Assembly: GCA_017436285.1 (NCBI GenBank)
Contig: JAFSDL010000010.1
Coordinates: 1 to 64,000, forward strand
Direction of reading: 5' to 3'
Origin: Clostridia bacterium
Lineage (GTDB): Bacteria; Bacillota; Clostridia; Oscillospirales; Acutalibacteraceae
DNA length: 64,000 bases
The notes under the pieces were generated by a model. That model made no database searches, was not told the DNA's origin, and worked only from the letters and a program-made list of their open reading frames with translations. Below are positions 16,806 to 25,173 of the stretch, one piece after another. Numbering within the stretch: position 1 is the first letter of the stretch; each line of letters starts with the position of its first letter. The position numbers and the translations under genes are program-made.

Positions 16806-18161
16806 ATGGGCTTAATATTTAAAACACTTTATGTTTATATTGCAAACCTTGGCATACTTGTTACAGGTATCTTCAAATCTTTTTTCAAATTGATTTTCAA
16901 AGGCTTGCAAAAGCTATTCAAATTTAATAAAAGCTCCTTCTCCTCTGCCAAAACCTTTTTCAAAAGAAGTATTGCCTTCATTTTGATTTTTGCAGTTCTG
17001 ACGGTGTCGGTGGTTTATATCATTTCCACAGACAGTAAGGTTGATGCAGTTGCCCTGACCTTTGATGGCGAGGTTGTAGGCTTTGCCCGTTCTCAGAATG
17101 ATGCGGACCACGCAAAAAATATGGCACTTAAGGCTTTAGGGCTTACAAGTGATAAAAGCCTTGATACCAAGGAGCTTAAAACAGAGCCCTATAACCTTAA
17201 AAGCATTGATATTTTATCGGATGCAATTGCTCAGAAAATTGCACCTGACAGAATTTGCGTTACAGAAATTTATTTTGACGGTGAGCTTTTCTGCGCTGTA
17301 ACCGACAGACAGAAGGCGCGTGAAATATTTTTCAAGCAATTGGAAAAGGCTCAGAAGAAATACCCTGCCGCATCTGTTTCTTTTGCTCAGGAAATTACCT
17401 TATGCGATGCTTACTATGATGCTAAAGACGAGAAAATCTGGTCAACAGAGCAATTGGAAATTAACCTTAAAATTCTTGAGCCCCTTGAAATTTGCCACGT
17501 TAACTGTGAAAAAACCATAGAAACTGTTGAATTTGAAACAGTTGAAATACAGACCAATACTCTTTTCATTGGTGACAAAAGAATCCGCAGAAACGGTGCA
17601 GATGGCTCTGCCTATGCAATTGACCTCGTAACCTATATTGGTGACAAAAAGGTTTCTGCAGAGGAATTAATGAGTGTTCCGGTTAAAGCTCCCGTTTCAC
17701 AGATTGTTGAACGCGGAATCCGTGCAGAAAGTCTTTCTCTCGGCACTTACTCGGTTTTACAGACAACAGGTTATTTCTGTTGGCCCGTTGTTGGCTTATT
17801 TACTGTTACTTCACCCTTTGGTTACAGAAGTCTTGGCAACCACAGAGGTATTGATATTTCAGGTGCAAGTGCCTCAGGCTCTCTTGTTGTTGCAGGCGCT
17901 TCGGGTACAGTTACAACTGCAGGTTGGAGCACAGGTGGTTATGGTAATTATGTTATTATTGACCACGGTAACGGAGTTGAAACTCTTTATGCTCATATGC
18001 TTGACAATTCACTTATGGTAAACGAGGGTGACCAGGTTACAAAAGGTCAGGCTATCGGTCGTGTTGGTAACACAGGTTACTCCTTCGGTGCACACCTGCA
18101 CTTTGAGGTCAGAATAAACGGTAACAGAATTAACCCTGCCCCCTATTTAGGACTTGAATGA
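16806..18161 (+). CDS. Membrane-anchored M23 metallopeptidase with G5 domain
   Basis: A 451-residue protein: cytoplasmic N-terminus, one membrane helix near residues 52-70, an extracytoplasmic middle region, a G5-like domain around residues 230-315 (ETVEFETVEIQTNTLFIGDKR and the closing SQIVERG), and a LytM/M23 peptidase domain. The zinc site is complete: HRGIDISG (His346, Asp350) and HLHFEV (His432). M23 enzymes cut peptide cross-links of peptidoglycan; G5 domains often bind cell-wall amino sugars. Such proteins in Clostridia act in wall remodelling or spore morphogenesis. Its stop codon overlaps the rlmH start. Confidence 0.88.
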   Translation: MGLIFKTLYVYIANLGILVTGIFKSFFKLIFKGLQKLFKFNKSSFSSAKTFFKRSIAFILIFAVLTVSVVYIISTDSKVDAVALTFDGEVVGFARSQNDADHAKNMALKALGLTSDKSLDTKELKTEPYNLKSIDILSDAIAQKIAPDRICVTEIYFDGELFCAVTDRQKAREIFFKQLEKAQKKYPAASVSFAQEITLCDAYYDAKDEKIWSTEQLEINLKILEPLEICHVNCEKTIETVEFETVEIQTNTLFIGDKRIRRNGADGSAYAIDLVTYIGDKKVSAEELMSVPVKAPVSQIVERGIRAESLSLGTYSVLQTTGYFCWPVVGLFTVTSPFGYRSLGNHRGIDISGASASGSLVVAGASGTVTTAGWSTGGYGNYVIIDHGNGVETLYAHMLDNSLMVNEGDQVTKGQAIGRVGNTGYSFGAHLHFEVRINGNRINPAPYLGLE

Positions 18162-18640
18162 TGAATATTACAGTTATTGCCCTTGGCAAGCTTAAAGAAA
18201 AATATCTTAATGATGCCATAAACGAGTATTCTAAAAGAATTTCAGCTTATGGCAAATTGCAAATAATTGAACTGAATCCCGTCAGACTTTCTGACAATCC
18301 CTCCCAAACAGAAATTGAAAATGCACTTTCAAGAGAAGCAGAGGAAATCAAAAAGAAAATACCTAACAACAGCTATGTTTTTTCTCTTTGCATTGAGGGT
18401 AAGGAAAAATCAAGCGAGGCCTTTGCAAAGGCTATTTCCGATGCCACACTTAACGGTAAAAGCAATATTGTTTTCATTATCGGCAGCTCATTCGGTCTTT
18501 CTCCCGAAATTAAAGCGCTTTCGGATTTCAAGCTTTCCTTTTCTCCTATGACCTTCCCCCATCAGCTTATGAGGGTTATGCTTCTTGAACAGATTTACAG
18601 AGCATTTCAGATTAACAACAACGGAAAATATCACAAATGA
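18158..18640 (+). CDS. rlmH: 23S rRNA (pseudouridine-1915-N3)-methyltransferase RlmH
   Basis: The 160-residue SPOUT methyltransferase begins MNITVIALGKLKEKYLNDAI and ends with the knot region FIIGSSFGLSPEI, SFSPMTFPHQLMRVMLLEQIYRAFQINNNGKYHK, the classical RlmH C-terminus that binds S-adenosylmethionine. Length matches the family. It methylates pseudouridine 1915 in helix 69 of 23S rRNA. Two consecutive ATG codons (18158, 18161) overlap the M23 stop codon, so translation is coupled; the second ATG fits the family start better. A small gene follows nine bases after its stop. Confidence 0.95.
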   Translation: MMNITVIALGKLKEKYLNDAINEYSKRISAYGKLQIIELNPVRLSDNPSQTEIENALSREAEEIKKKIPNNSYVFSLCIEGKEKSSEAFAKAISDATLNGKSNIVFIIGSSFGLSPEIKALSDFKLSFSPMTFPHQLMRVMLLEQIYRAFQINNNGKYHK

Positions 18641-18649
18641 GGTAACATT

Positions 18650-18823
18650 ATGGCAATGTGCGATATGTGTGAAAATTACAGATATGACGAGGATTTAGAG
18701 GAATATTTCTGCGACATAGAATTGGACGAGGATGAATACTTAAAATTCCTTACTTCTTCAAATGATGCTTGCCCTTATTTCAGGACGGATGATGAATATC
18801 GTATAGTAAGAAAACAAAACTGA
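18650..18823 (+). CDS. Small cysteine-containing protein (DUF6472-like), 57 residues
   Basis: An ATG after GAGGTAACATT opens 58 codons: MAMCDMCENYRYDEDLEEYF, then CDIELDEDEYLKFL, then NDACPYFRTDDEYRIVRKQN. It is very acidic and has Cys-x2-Cys early, one Cys in the middle and one in ACPYFR, which suggests a bound metal. This pattern is what I recall for the small family DUF6472, which often sits behind rlmH in Clostridia; the name is less certain than the gene. It is cotranscribed with rlmH. Its stop codon lies inside the terminator hairpin. Confidence 0.72.
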   Translation: MAMCDMCENYRYDEDLEEYFCDIELDEDEYLKFLTSSNDACPYFRTDDEYRIVRKQN

Positions 18824-18847
18824 CTGTCACTTGACAGTCAGTTTTTT
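18818..18847. terminator. Bidirectional terminator overlapping both stop codons
   Basis: A perfect 12-bp stem (18818-18829 with 18832-18843) with a two-base centre, followed by TTTT on plus and by TTGTTTTC on minus. The plus-strand stop codon (18821-18823) and the minus-strand MATE stop codon (18829-18827) are both in the left arm. Confidence 0.9.
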
Positions 18848-20161
18848 CATTACATATAAATAGAATATAAATGATAAAATATTTGCAACTACCCAACCGA
18901 TAGGCCAGGACCACCAGATACCCATATAACCAAAGATTGGTGAAAGCACAAAGGAAAGAACTACCCTTAAAACTAAATCTGTAAAGGTTGCTACCATAAA
19001 CAGCTTCATTGAGCCTGTTCCTCTTAAAACTCCGTCACAAACAAGCTTAATTCCGATAAAGGCATAGAATGGCGAAACAATTTTAAGAAACATTGAGCCC
19101 GACTCAATTGTATCTGCGCTACCGCTACCCTCAACAAACAATTCAATAAGCTGAACATTAAAAATAAGATACAAAACTGCTATTACCACACCGGTAACAA
19201 CTACCATAATTGTTCCGTATTTCATACCCTCTCTTATGCGAGAGTGTTTTTTTGCACCGAAATTCTGTGCAGTAAAGCTCGAAACACTATTTCCGAAGGT
19301 ATAAAGAGCATTAATTGTAAATGTATTCAGCTTGAAGGCGGCGGAAAAGCCTGCAATAACTGAAGAGCCATAACCGTTTATAAGCTTCTGAATAAACACA
19401 TTGCCCACAGAAACAAAGCTTTGTTGAAGTATGCTTGGTATTGATATTCGGGCAATTTCCTTTAACAACGGGAACGAAAACAAATCCGCTTTTTCCTTTA
19501 CAGAGAGCTTTCTCAGATTGTGAAACAGAGTAATAAAGGATAAAATCCCTGCAAGCCCTTGGGCAATAAAGGTTGCCCAGGCAACACCGCTCACGCCCAT
19601 ATTAAAGAACACAACAAAAATATAATCAAGAGCAACATTGAAAACCGAGGAGAAAATCAGGAAATATAAGGGTGTTTTAGAATCACCCAGGGCGGTAAAA
19701 ATACTGTTTACTATATTATAGATAAAAAGGAATATGAAGCCACCAACATATATTTTCAGATACAAGGCAGAATCATCGAAAATGTTTTCAGGTGTATCAA
19801 TAGCGGTCATAAGGGCAGGTGTAAAGATAATTCCGCCAATTGTAAGCACACTACTTAAAAGGAAGCCCGAAATCAAGGCAGTTGATATGGCGGTTTTCAC
19901 CTTTTTATATTCCCCTGCACCAAAAAGCTGAGATATTACAACACCACAACCGATATTGCAACCAAAGCCCACTGCATTGAAAATATTTGTAATGGGGTAT
20001 GATGCTCCCACTGCCGCAAGGGCATTTTCACCTGCGAAGCGACCTGCAATAAGGCTATCGGCTATACTATAAAACTGTTGAAAAACAACGCTTATAAAAA
20101 GAGGCAAAGCAAACTGCAAAAGCACCTTATTTACGCTACCCTTTGTTAAATCACGAGCCAT
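18827..20161 (-). CDS. MATE family efflux transporter
   Basis: A 444-residue membrane protein with twelve predicted helices in two similar halves. The start LTKGSVNKVLLQFALPLFIS and the following QQFYSIADSLIAGRFAGENALAAVGASYP are characteristic of the MATE family (DinF/NorM-like branch), which export drugs or metabolites by sodium or proton antiport. A perfect-box promoter lies at 20233-20206. The gene ends three bases from the end of the convergent small gene. Substrate unknown. Confidence 0.92.
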   Translation of the reverse strand: MARDLTKGSVNKVLLQFALPLFISVVFQQFYSIADSLIAGRFAGENALAAVGASYPITNIFNAVGFGCNIGCGVVISQLFGAGEYKKVKTAISTALISGFLLSSVLTIGGIIFTPALMTAIDTPENIFDDSALYLKIYVGGFIFLFIYNIVNSIFTALGDSKTPLYFLIFSSVFNVALDYIFVVFFNMGVSGVAWATFIAQGLAGILSFITLFHNLRKLSVKEKADLFSFPLLKEIARISIPSILQQSFVSVGNVFIQKLINGYGSSVIAGFSAAFKLNTFTINALYTFGNSVSSFTAQNFGAKKHSRIREGMKYGTIMVVVTGVVIAVLYLIFNVQLIELFVEGSGSADTIESGSMFLKIVSPFYAFIGIKLVCDGVLRGTGSMKLFMVATFTDLVLRVVLSFVLSPIFGYMGIWWSWPIGWVVANILSFIFYLYVMKKLTVK

Positions 20162-20205
20162 TTGAATACCCTTTCAAGAATAAAAATCGGAATTTACAAT
20201 AGTAT

Positions 20206-20233
20206 ATTATATACTGATTTTTCTATTTGTCAA
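20206..20233 (-). promoter_or_regulatory. Promoter of the MATE gene
   Basis: TTGACA (20233-20228), 16 bases, TATAAT (20211-20206) on the minus strand. Confidence 0.75.
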
Positions 20234-20249
20234 AGAAAAGAGCGTTTTT

Positions 20250-21542
20250 ATGGAAAGAATTTTTAGTGCTGTTGGCTCGGTTGTGTGGGGACCACCTATG
20301 CTTTTTATTTTCATTTTTACTGCATTGCGGTTTTCATTAGGCAGTAAGCTTTTTCAGCTTCGGGGCTTCTTCACAATGCTTAAGGGAACACTTTTCAAAA
20401 TGTTTTCCAAAACAGAAAATGGGGGTATTTCTCAATTCGGTGCATTCTGCTCGGTTTTGGGGGCTTGCATCGGCACAGGTAACATTGTGGGGGTTGCAAC
20501 TGCAATTTACTCGGGTGGTGCGGGAACTGTTTTCTGGATGTGGATTTCCGCTTTTCTTTCTATGATGACCGCTTATTCGGAAAATTATTTAGGTGTGCAA
20601 TACCGCAGAAAAGACAGATACGGCATATTGCAGGGCGGTGCATTTTCATACATAGAGAACGGATTAAAAATGAAAGGGCTTGCAAAGGCTTACGCCTGCT
20701 TTTCGTTGCTTTCTGCCATTGGAATGGGAAACCTTACTCAGAGCAATTCCGTTGCCGAGGCACTTGCCACAGGCTTTGATTTTAACAAATATATTGTGGG
20801 AATAATCATTGCTTTGCTGTGCCTTTTTATAATAATGGGTGGTGTTAAAAGAATTGCAAAATTCGGTACTGTTGCAGTGCCCTTTATGACAATTGCTTAT
20901 TTAGCTCTTTCTGTTCTCGTTCTTGTTAAATTCAAGGATAACATCATCCCTTGCATTATTTTAATCTTTAAAGAGGCTTTTTCACTTAAAGCTATTAATG
21001 GTTATGGTATGCTTAAGGCTATGCGCTATGGCATTTCAAGGGGTGTATTTTCAAACGAAGCGGGACTTGGCTCTTCTACTCTTATTCACGCGGAAAGCAA
21101 TAACCAGAAGGGCGAAGCACAGGGTATGTGGGCAATGCTTGAGGTTTTTATTGATACTGTTTTTCTATGCACAATTACCGCTCTTGTTATTCTTGTGAGC
21201 ACCAATAATTCGCATCATCACCTTTTCGGTGCGGATTTATCTGTGAAGGCATATTCCTCAATAGGTGAAATTGGCAGAAAAGGCATAGCACTACTTACTG
21301 CAGTTTTTGCCTTTACCTCCCTTTCAAGCTGTTCATTTTATGGTGAAAAAAGCTTTTCTTATTTGTTCGGCAAAAGGCATATAAGGCTTTACAAGGCAAT
21401 TTATGTTGCTATTGTTTTTATAGGCAGTGTTAATTCACCAAAAATTATTTGGGAATTTGCCGATATCTGCAACGGACTTATGGCAATACCAAATCTGTTT
21501 GCGATTAATTGCTTGGGGAAAGAGATTGAATATCCGAAATAA
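20250..21542 (+). CDS. Alanine/glycine:cation symporter (AGCS family)
   Basis: A 430-residue membrane protein with the AGCS features GPPMLFIFIFTALRF at the start, FCSVLGACIGTGNIVGVATA (substrate and sodium site of helix 3), GGAGTVFWMWISAFLSMMTAYSE and RGVFSNEAGLGSS. The family imports alanine or glycine with sodium or protons. The gene starts 88 bases from the divergent MATE gene. The C-terminus is short, ending within the last helix region at IEYPK, where many homologues run on by 20-40 residues; a low-complexity repeat starts right after the stop codon. Confidence 0.9.
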   Translation: MERIFSAVGSVVWGPPMLFIFIFTALRFSLGSKLFQLRGFFTMLKGTLFKMFSKTENGGISQFGAFCSVLGACIGTGNIVGVATAIYSGGAGTVFWMWISAFLSMMTAYSENYLGVQYRRKDRYGILQGGAFSYIENGLKMKGLAKAYACFSLLSAIGMGNLTQSNSVAEALATGFDFNKYIVGIIIALLCLFIIMGGVKRIAKFGTVAVPFMTIAYLALSVLVLVKFKDNIIPCIILIFKEAFSLKAINGYGMLKAMRYGISRGVFSNEAGLGSSTLIHAESNNQKGEAQGMWAMLEVFIDTVFLCTITALVILVSTNNSHHHLFGADLSVKAYSSIGEIGRKGIALLTAVFAFTSLSSCSFYGEKSFSYLFGKRHIRLYKAIYVAIVFIGSVNSPKIIWEFADICNGLMAIPNLFAINCLGKEIEYPK

Positions 21543-21649
21543 GAATTCGAAATTCGAAATTCGGAATTCGAAATGTCGGGACCTGCGGTCGGCAATTATA
21601 ATTGGCTTCGCCCCGAAACTTTCCACTTGTCACTTTCAACTTTCAACTG
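21543..21649. repeat. Low-complexity intergenic repeat (ATTCGAA words)
   Basis: The word ATTCGAA (or ATTCGGAA) occurs four times between 21545 and 21572, giving overlapping palindromes. Then come the small hairpin GACC-TGC-GGTC and the imperfect palindrome around AATTATAATT and a repeated TTTCAACTTTCAACT. No gene is visible. Confidence 0.5.
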
Positions 21650-21683
21650 AAAAAGGCATCGCTTTTTCAAGCGATGCCTTTTT
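21650..21683. terminator. Bidirectional terminator between AGCS and the LRR-FN3 gene
   Basis: A 13-bp stem (21650-21662 with 21671-21683) whose arms end in A5 and T5, so it works in both directions. It ends just before the stop codon of the minus-strand gene. Confidence 0.88.
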
Positions 21684-21684
21684 C

Positions 21685-23967
21685 TTAATATTTATCCGTT
21701 ACTGTTTTTGTATTTGAACATACAGATGTGGTTTTGCTCTTATATGCTTTTACCTTATAGGTATAGGTTTTGCCCTTCTTGGCGGATTTATCAAGATAGG
21801 AATTCTTTTCTCCATCCTTTACTGTGGCAATTCTGCTGAAGCTACCGCTACCTGTTTTACGATAAACATAATAGCCACCTGCACCATTGACTGCTTCCCA
21901 TTTTGCAGTTATGCCTGATTTACCGCTTTTTGCACTTAAAAGCTCAGGATTTTCAAGATAATAACGGGAAACCTCGGTATAATAGCTTACACAGGAATCG
22001 CTATAAGCCACAACCTTATAAAAATACTTTGTTCCGCTTTTTGCCTTAGTATCTGTATAGCTTGATTTGGTTGAGCCTGTAACCTTTGCTATTCTGCTCC
22101 ATTTGCCATCCGCTGTTTTTCTGTAAACAAGGTAGCCCGAGCATTTTGAAACAGGCTTCCACACTACCTTAACCCCGTCTGCAGTATTTGTGGCACTTTC
22201 AGTTGTAACCTTAGAAATTCGTTTATAGGTTATCCCCTCTTCATCATAGAAGCCTTTAACATCATCACAAACGGGAACAACTGTGTAGGTATATTTGGTT
22301 CCTGCCTTTGCGGTTTTGTCCAAATAACTGCTGACATCCTCTGTCTCTGCAATTTTTGTCCAACCTGTTGAGCTTGTTTTTCTGCCGATAATGTAACCGT
22401 TGGCACCCGCTACCTTTTTCCAGGTAATTTTAATGCCTGTTACCATATTACAAGCAGATTTCAATTCAGGAACTGAAAGATACATTGCACTTACACCATC
22501 ATAATCACAACCGCTTTCAACCGTTCCGTTATAGGCTTTTACTGTATAGAAATAGGTTTTACCGCTTTTTACAGTTGTGTCCTCAAAGGACTTAACCGAG
22601 CCTTTAAAATCTGCAATTTCCTTCCATCCGCTTTCTTCTGTTCTGCGATATAGAATATAACCCTCTGCATCAGAAACGGTATTCCATTTCACATTGATGC
22701 CTTTTCTCGTCATTTCTGCACTTCTGAGCTCAGGTGTATCAAGAACAACAAATTTAATTTTAGCGGTTTTATTATATGAGCTTCTTATATTATCCTTTAC
22801 TGCAACAACTGCATAGGTATAAGTCTGACCGTTATCAACCTCCAAATCGCAATAAACAGTATCTTCATTGAGTCCTGCTTCTGCAATTTTAACAAAGGGC
22901 TTATCATCAAATGTTCTGTATATTTCATAGCCCTGAGCATCATCTACACTATCCCAGAAAAGTGTTACCGAAACCTTATCTGTATATATATTGGTGATTT
23001 CAGGTTGTTCGGGTGAAATATCTGTAAAGTCAAATCCGTTTTCTGTTGCATATTCTTCTGCAGTTGTTTCACTTCTACCATAGATTTTAAATGCTTCATT
23101 TTTTACATACTCAATATCATCAGTGCTATAATAACCGAAAGCATAGTCACTAATACTGTTAACACTATCGGGAATCACCACAGATTCAAGCCCTGTGCAA
23201 TGGAATGCGGTTTTTTCAATACTCTGAAGCCCGTGAGGAAGATATATATTTGCAAGAGCAGAACAACCACTAAAGGCATTTGCATTAATTTCTTCAATAC
23301 TATCGGGAAGAACAACTTTTTGGAGTTCTTTCGAGCCATAAAAAGCAAATTCGGAAATCTGAACCACACCTTTAGGAATAACTACTTTTTCAATATTTGA
23401 ATATGCAAAGGCATTTTCGCAAATTTCTGTAACTGTTTCAGGAAGAACCACTTCTTTAACAGAAGAATTTCTGAAGGCGTTCTCATATATTGTTCTGAGT
23501 TTTTTTGGGTACTTATTAATCTCTGTTTTTGCTTCGGGAACCTTAAGAAGAGTATTATAATCGGTGTTATAAAGAACACCGTTGACAGAACGATATTCGC
23601 CCCCCTCTTCACAGATGATTTTTTCTAAATCACTTGCGTTTTCAAAGGTGTGAGGATTTATACTTTTTACTGTTTCGGGAATAAAAACAGATTTAACATC
23701 TGAATTTTCAAACAGGTAATCATATAACCCCCATACTTTATAGCCATCAATCTCAGAAGGAATAATTATTTCATCGGAATAAGGGCATTCCTTAAAAGAG
23801 ATTAAAAGTGCATTTTCCTCATCAAGTGGAGCATACTCAAAAAAGTCTGTATAATCACCTGTATTGGTAACATCATTTTTATTTTCTTCTGTAGTTGCAG
23901 AGCCTACAACAGAAAGCATTGTAAGCACCATTACAATTGAAAGTATAAAAGAAAGCAATTTTTTCAT
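21685..23967 (-). CDS. Secreted leucine-rich-repeat (BspA-type) and fibronectin III protein
   Basis: A 760-residue protein with a signal peptide (residues 1-24, KKLLSFILSIVMVLTMLSVV). Residues about 65-305 are LRR_5/BspA-type repeats with the cycle SVFIPETVKSINPHTFENAS, VVLPETVTEICENAFAYS and similar. From about 325 to the end are five fibronectin type III-like domains, each with the pattern G-Y-x-(I/L)-Y-R and a closing G-x-x-Y-x-Y-x-V. No LPxTG anchor or wall-binding repeat is visible at the C-terminus, which ends in the fifth domain. Such proteins in gut Clostridia are surface or secreted adhesion modules. It has its own promoter and terminator. Confidence 0.88.
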   Translation of the reverse strand: MKKLLSFILSIVMVLTMLSVVGSATTEENKNDVTNTGDYTDFFEYAPLDEENALLISFKECPYSDEIIIPSEIDGYKVWGLYDYLFENSDVKSVFIPETVKSINPHTFENASDLEKIICEEGGEYRSVNGVLYNTDYNTLLKVPEAKTEINKYPKKLRTIYENAFRNSSVKEVVLPETVTEICENAFAYSNIEKVVIPKGVVQISEFAFYGSKELQKVVLPDSIEEINANAFSGCSALANIYLPHGLQSIEKTAFHCTGLESVVIPDSVNSISDYAFGYYSTDDIEYVKNEAFKIYGRSETTAEEYATENGFDFTDISPEQPEITNIYTDKVSVTLFWDSVDDAQGYEIYRTFDDKPFVKIAEAGLNEDTVYCDLEVDNGQTYTYAVVAVKDNIRSSYNKTAKIKFVVLDTPELRSAEMTRKGINVKWNTVSDAEGYILYRRTEESGWKEIADFKGSVKSFEDTTVKSGKTYFYTVKAYNGTVESGCDYDGVSAMYLSVPELKSACNMVTGIKITWKKVAGANGYIIGRKTSSTGWTKIAETEDVSSYLDKTAKAGTKYTYTVVPVCDDVKGFYDEEGITYKRISKVTTESATNTADGVKVVWKPVSKCSGYLVYRKTADGKWSRIAKVTGSTKSSYTDTKAKSGTKYFYKVVAYSDSCVSYYTEVSRYYLENPELLSAKSGKSGITAKWEAVNGAGGYYVYRKTGSGSFSRIATVKDGEKNSYLDKSAKKGKTYTYKVKAYKSKTTSVCSNTKTVTDKY

Positions 23968-24001
23968 AATTCTTCCTCCAAAATTATAAGCTCATATATA
24001 T

Positions 24002-24030
24002 ATTATACTATACTAACACTCTGAATTCAA
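24002..24030 (-). promoter_or_regulatory. Promoter of the LRR-FN3 gene
   Basis: TTGAAT (24030-24025), 17 bases, TATAAT (24007-24002). GGAGGAAG lies five bases before the ATG. Confidence 0.7.
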
Positions 24031-24033
24031 CAC

Positions 24034-24068
24034 AAAAAAAAGAATACCCTACGGTAAAACCGCAGGGT
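24034..24068 (-). terminator. Terminator of the sigma factor/zinc-ribbon operon
   Basis: A 10-bp stem with one mismatch (24046-24055 with 24059-24068), then on the minus strand ATTC and eight T. Confidence 0.88.
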
Positions 24069-24100
24069 TAGACACCTAAATATTTTATATATATAAATAA

Positions 24101-24382
24101 TTAAGCCTCTGCTTCTTTTTTCTTGCTGAAGCACTCACTGCAATAAACAGGGCGATCCTCACGGGGTTTGAAGTAAACTTCTGCAACACCACCGCATTCA
24201 GCGCAAACTGTTGTGAATTTTTCACGCTCGCCTCTCATAGCCTGTTTACGAGCATCACGACAAGCCTTACAGCTCTTGGGCTCATTAACCAAACCTTTTT
24301 CTGCGTAAAATTCCTGCTCACCGGCTGTGAAAATAAATTCGTTGCCGCACTCTTTGCATACGAGTGTTTTGTCTTCGTACAT
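24101..24382 (-). CDS. Zinc-ribbon protein with two treble-cysteine pairs
   Basis: A 93-residue protein with four CxxC knuckles: VCKECGNEF, SCKACRDAR, VCAECGG and YCSECF. The first half, ending KGLVNEPKSCKACRDARK, is the common clostridial zinc-ribbon module of proteins with CxxC-x17-CxxC spacing, and it is followed by a second zinc ribbon. It probably binds two zinc ions and may bind nucleic acid. GCGAGGT is at a good distance before the ATG at 24382. It follows the sigma factor gene by 38 bases and ends at a terminator, so the two share a transcript. Function unknown. Confidence 0.8.
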   Translation of the reverse strand: MYEDKTLVCKECGNEFIFTAGEQEFYAEKGLVNEPKSCKACRDARKQAMRGEREKFTTVCAECGGVAEVYFKPREDRPVYCSECFSKKKEAEA

Positions 24383-24420
24383 TTTTGCTACCTCGCTTAA
24401 ATTTTTTATGTAAACCGATT

Positions 24421-24984
24421 TTAATCGGAGCACACACTCTTTAGTTTTTTTCGCGCTCTCTGAAGCGCATTGTCAACAGATTTTCCCGTCATATTAAGCC
24501 TTTTACCGATTTCCTCATAGGACATACCCCCTGCCCTGAAAAACACAACCGTTTTTTCAACATCGGAAAGGGTTACCTCACAGGCACTCAAGACCTCGCT
24601 TAAATGCTCACCATCTAAAATAAGCTTCAATGGGTCATCGTCACTATCAATTGTTTCGGGCATTTCAGAGCTCATACCAACGGGAATTTCAACTCTTGAA
24701 ACTCCTGCAGCGGTATTAATGCTATTCTGCATACATTTGAAGGCATAAGCTTCAAATGGAACACCTCGGGAAAAATCGTATGATTCAACAGCCTTTAAAA
24801 AGCCTATCATACCCTCCTGAACCAAATCATCAGAATCAAGGTAAGATACACTGACCCCTGCACCACGAGTATTAAGGAAACGGGCAGAAAGAACATCTTT
24901 TGCGGTTTCATCGGCATTCTGAGAAAGTCTTACAAGTTCTTCATTACTCAAAGATTCATAATCCTTGTAAAGCTTGGAACCCAA
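24421..24984 (-). CDS. Sigma-70 family RNA polymerase sigma factor (SigH-like layout)
   Basis: The 187-residue protein has region 2 (DSDDLVQEGMIGFLKAVESY, residues 50-69, and FEAYAFKCMQNSI for promoter melting) and region 4 (LSDVEKTVVFFRAGGMSYEE followed by IGKRLNMTGKSVDNALQRAR), with no region 1 or 3. This short two-region layout with an early DDLVQEGMIGL resembles SigH/Spo0H, which acts at the onset of sporulation, but the sequence is shorter than SigH (about 215) and I do not assign a name. A strong TTGACA/TATAGT promoter precedes it. It is translated ahead of the zinc-ribbon gene. Confidence 0.8.
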   Translation of the reverse strand: MGSKLYKDYESLSNEELVRLSQNADETAKDVLSARFLNTRGAGVSVSYLDSDDLVQEGMIGFLKAVESYDFSRGVPFEAYAFKCMQNSINTAAGVSRVEIPVGMSSEMPETIDSDDDPLKLILDGEHLSEVLSACEVTLSDVEKTVVFFRAGGMSYEEIGKRLNMTGKSVDNALQRARKKLKSVCSD

Positions 24985-25025
24985 TAAACCACCCCTGATA
25001 CCAAATCATTTTGCTCTTATGTTAA

Positions 25026-25054
25026 ACTATACCACTCTTTTGTCATTTTGTCAA
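25026..25054 (-). promoter_or_regulatory. Promoter of the sigma factor gene
   Basis: TTGACA (25054-25049), 17 bases, TATAGT (25031-25026). The region 25055-25133 upstream is AT-rich with no gene. Confidence 0.75.
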
Positions 25055-25133
25055 ATATTTTTTCGTTTTTTACAAAAATTTTGTATAAAATACAGAATAT
25101 TTCTAAAAAAGCATTATTTTTAAAAAATCCGAC

Positions 25134-25173
25134 AAAAAAAGACGATAGATATTCGCATTAAATATCTATCATC
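25134..25173 (-). terminator. Terminator after the membrane zinc-ribbon gene
   Basis: A 13-bp stem with one mismatch (25141-25153 with 25161-25173) directly behind the stop codon, followed on the minus strand by seven T. Confidence 0.85.
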
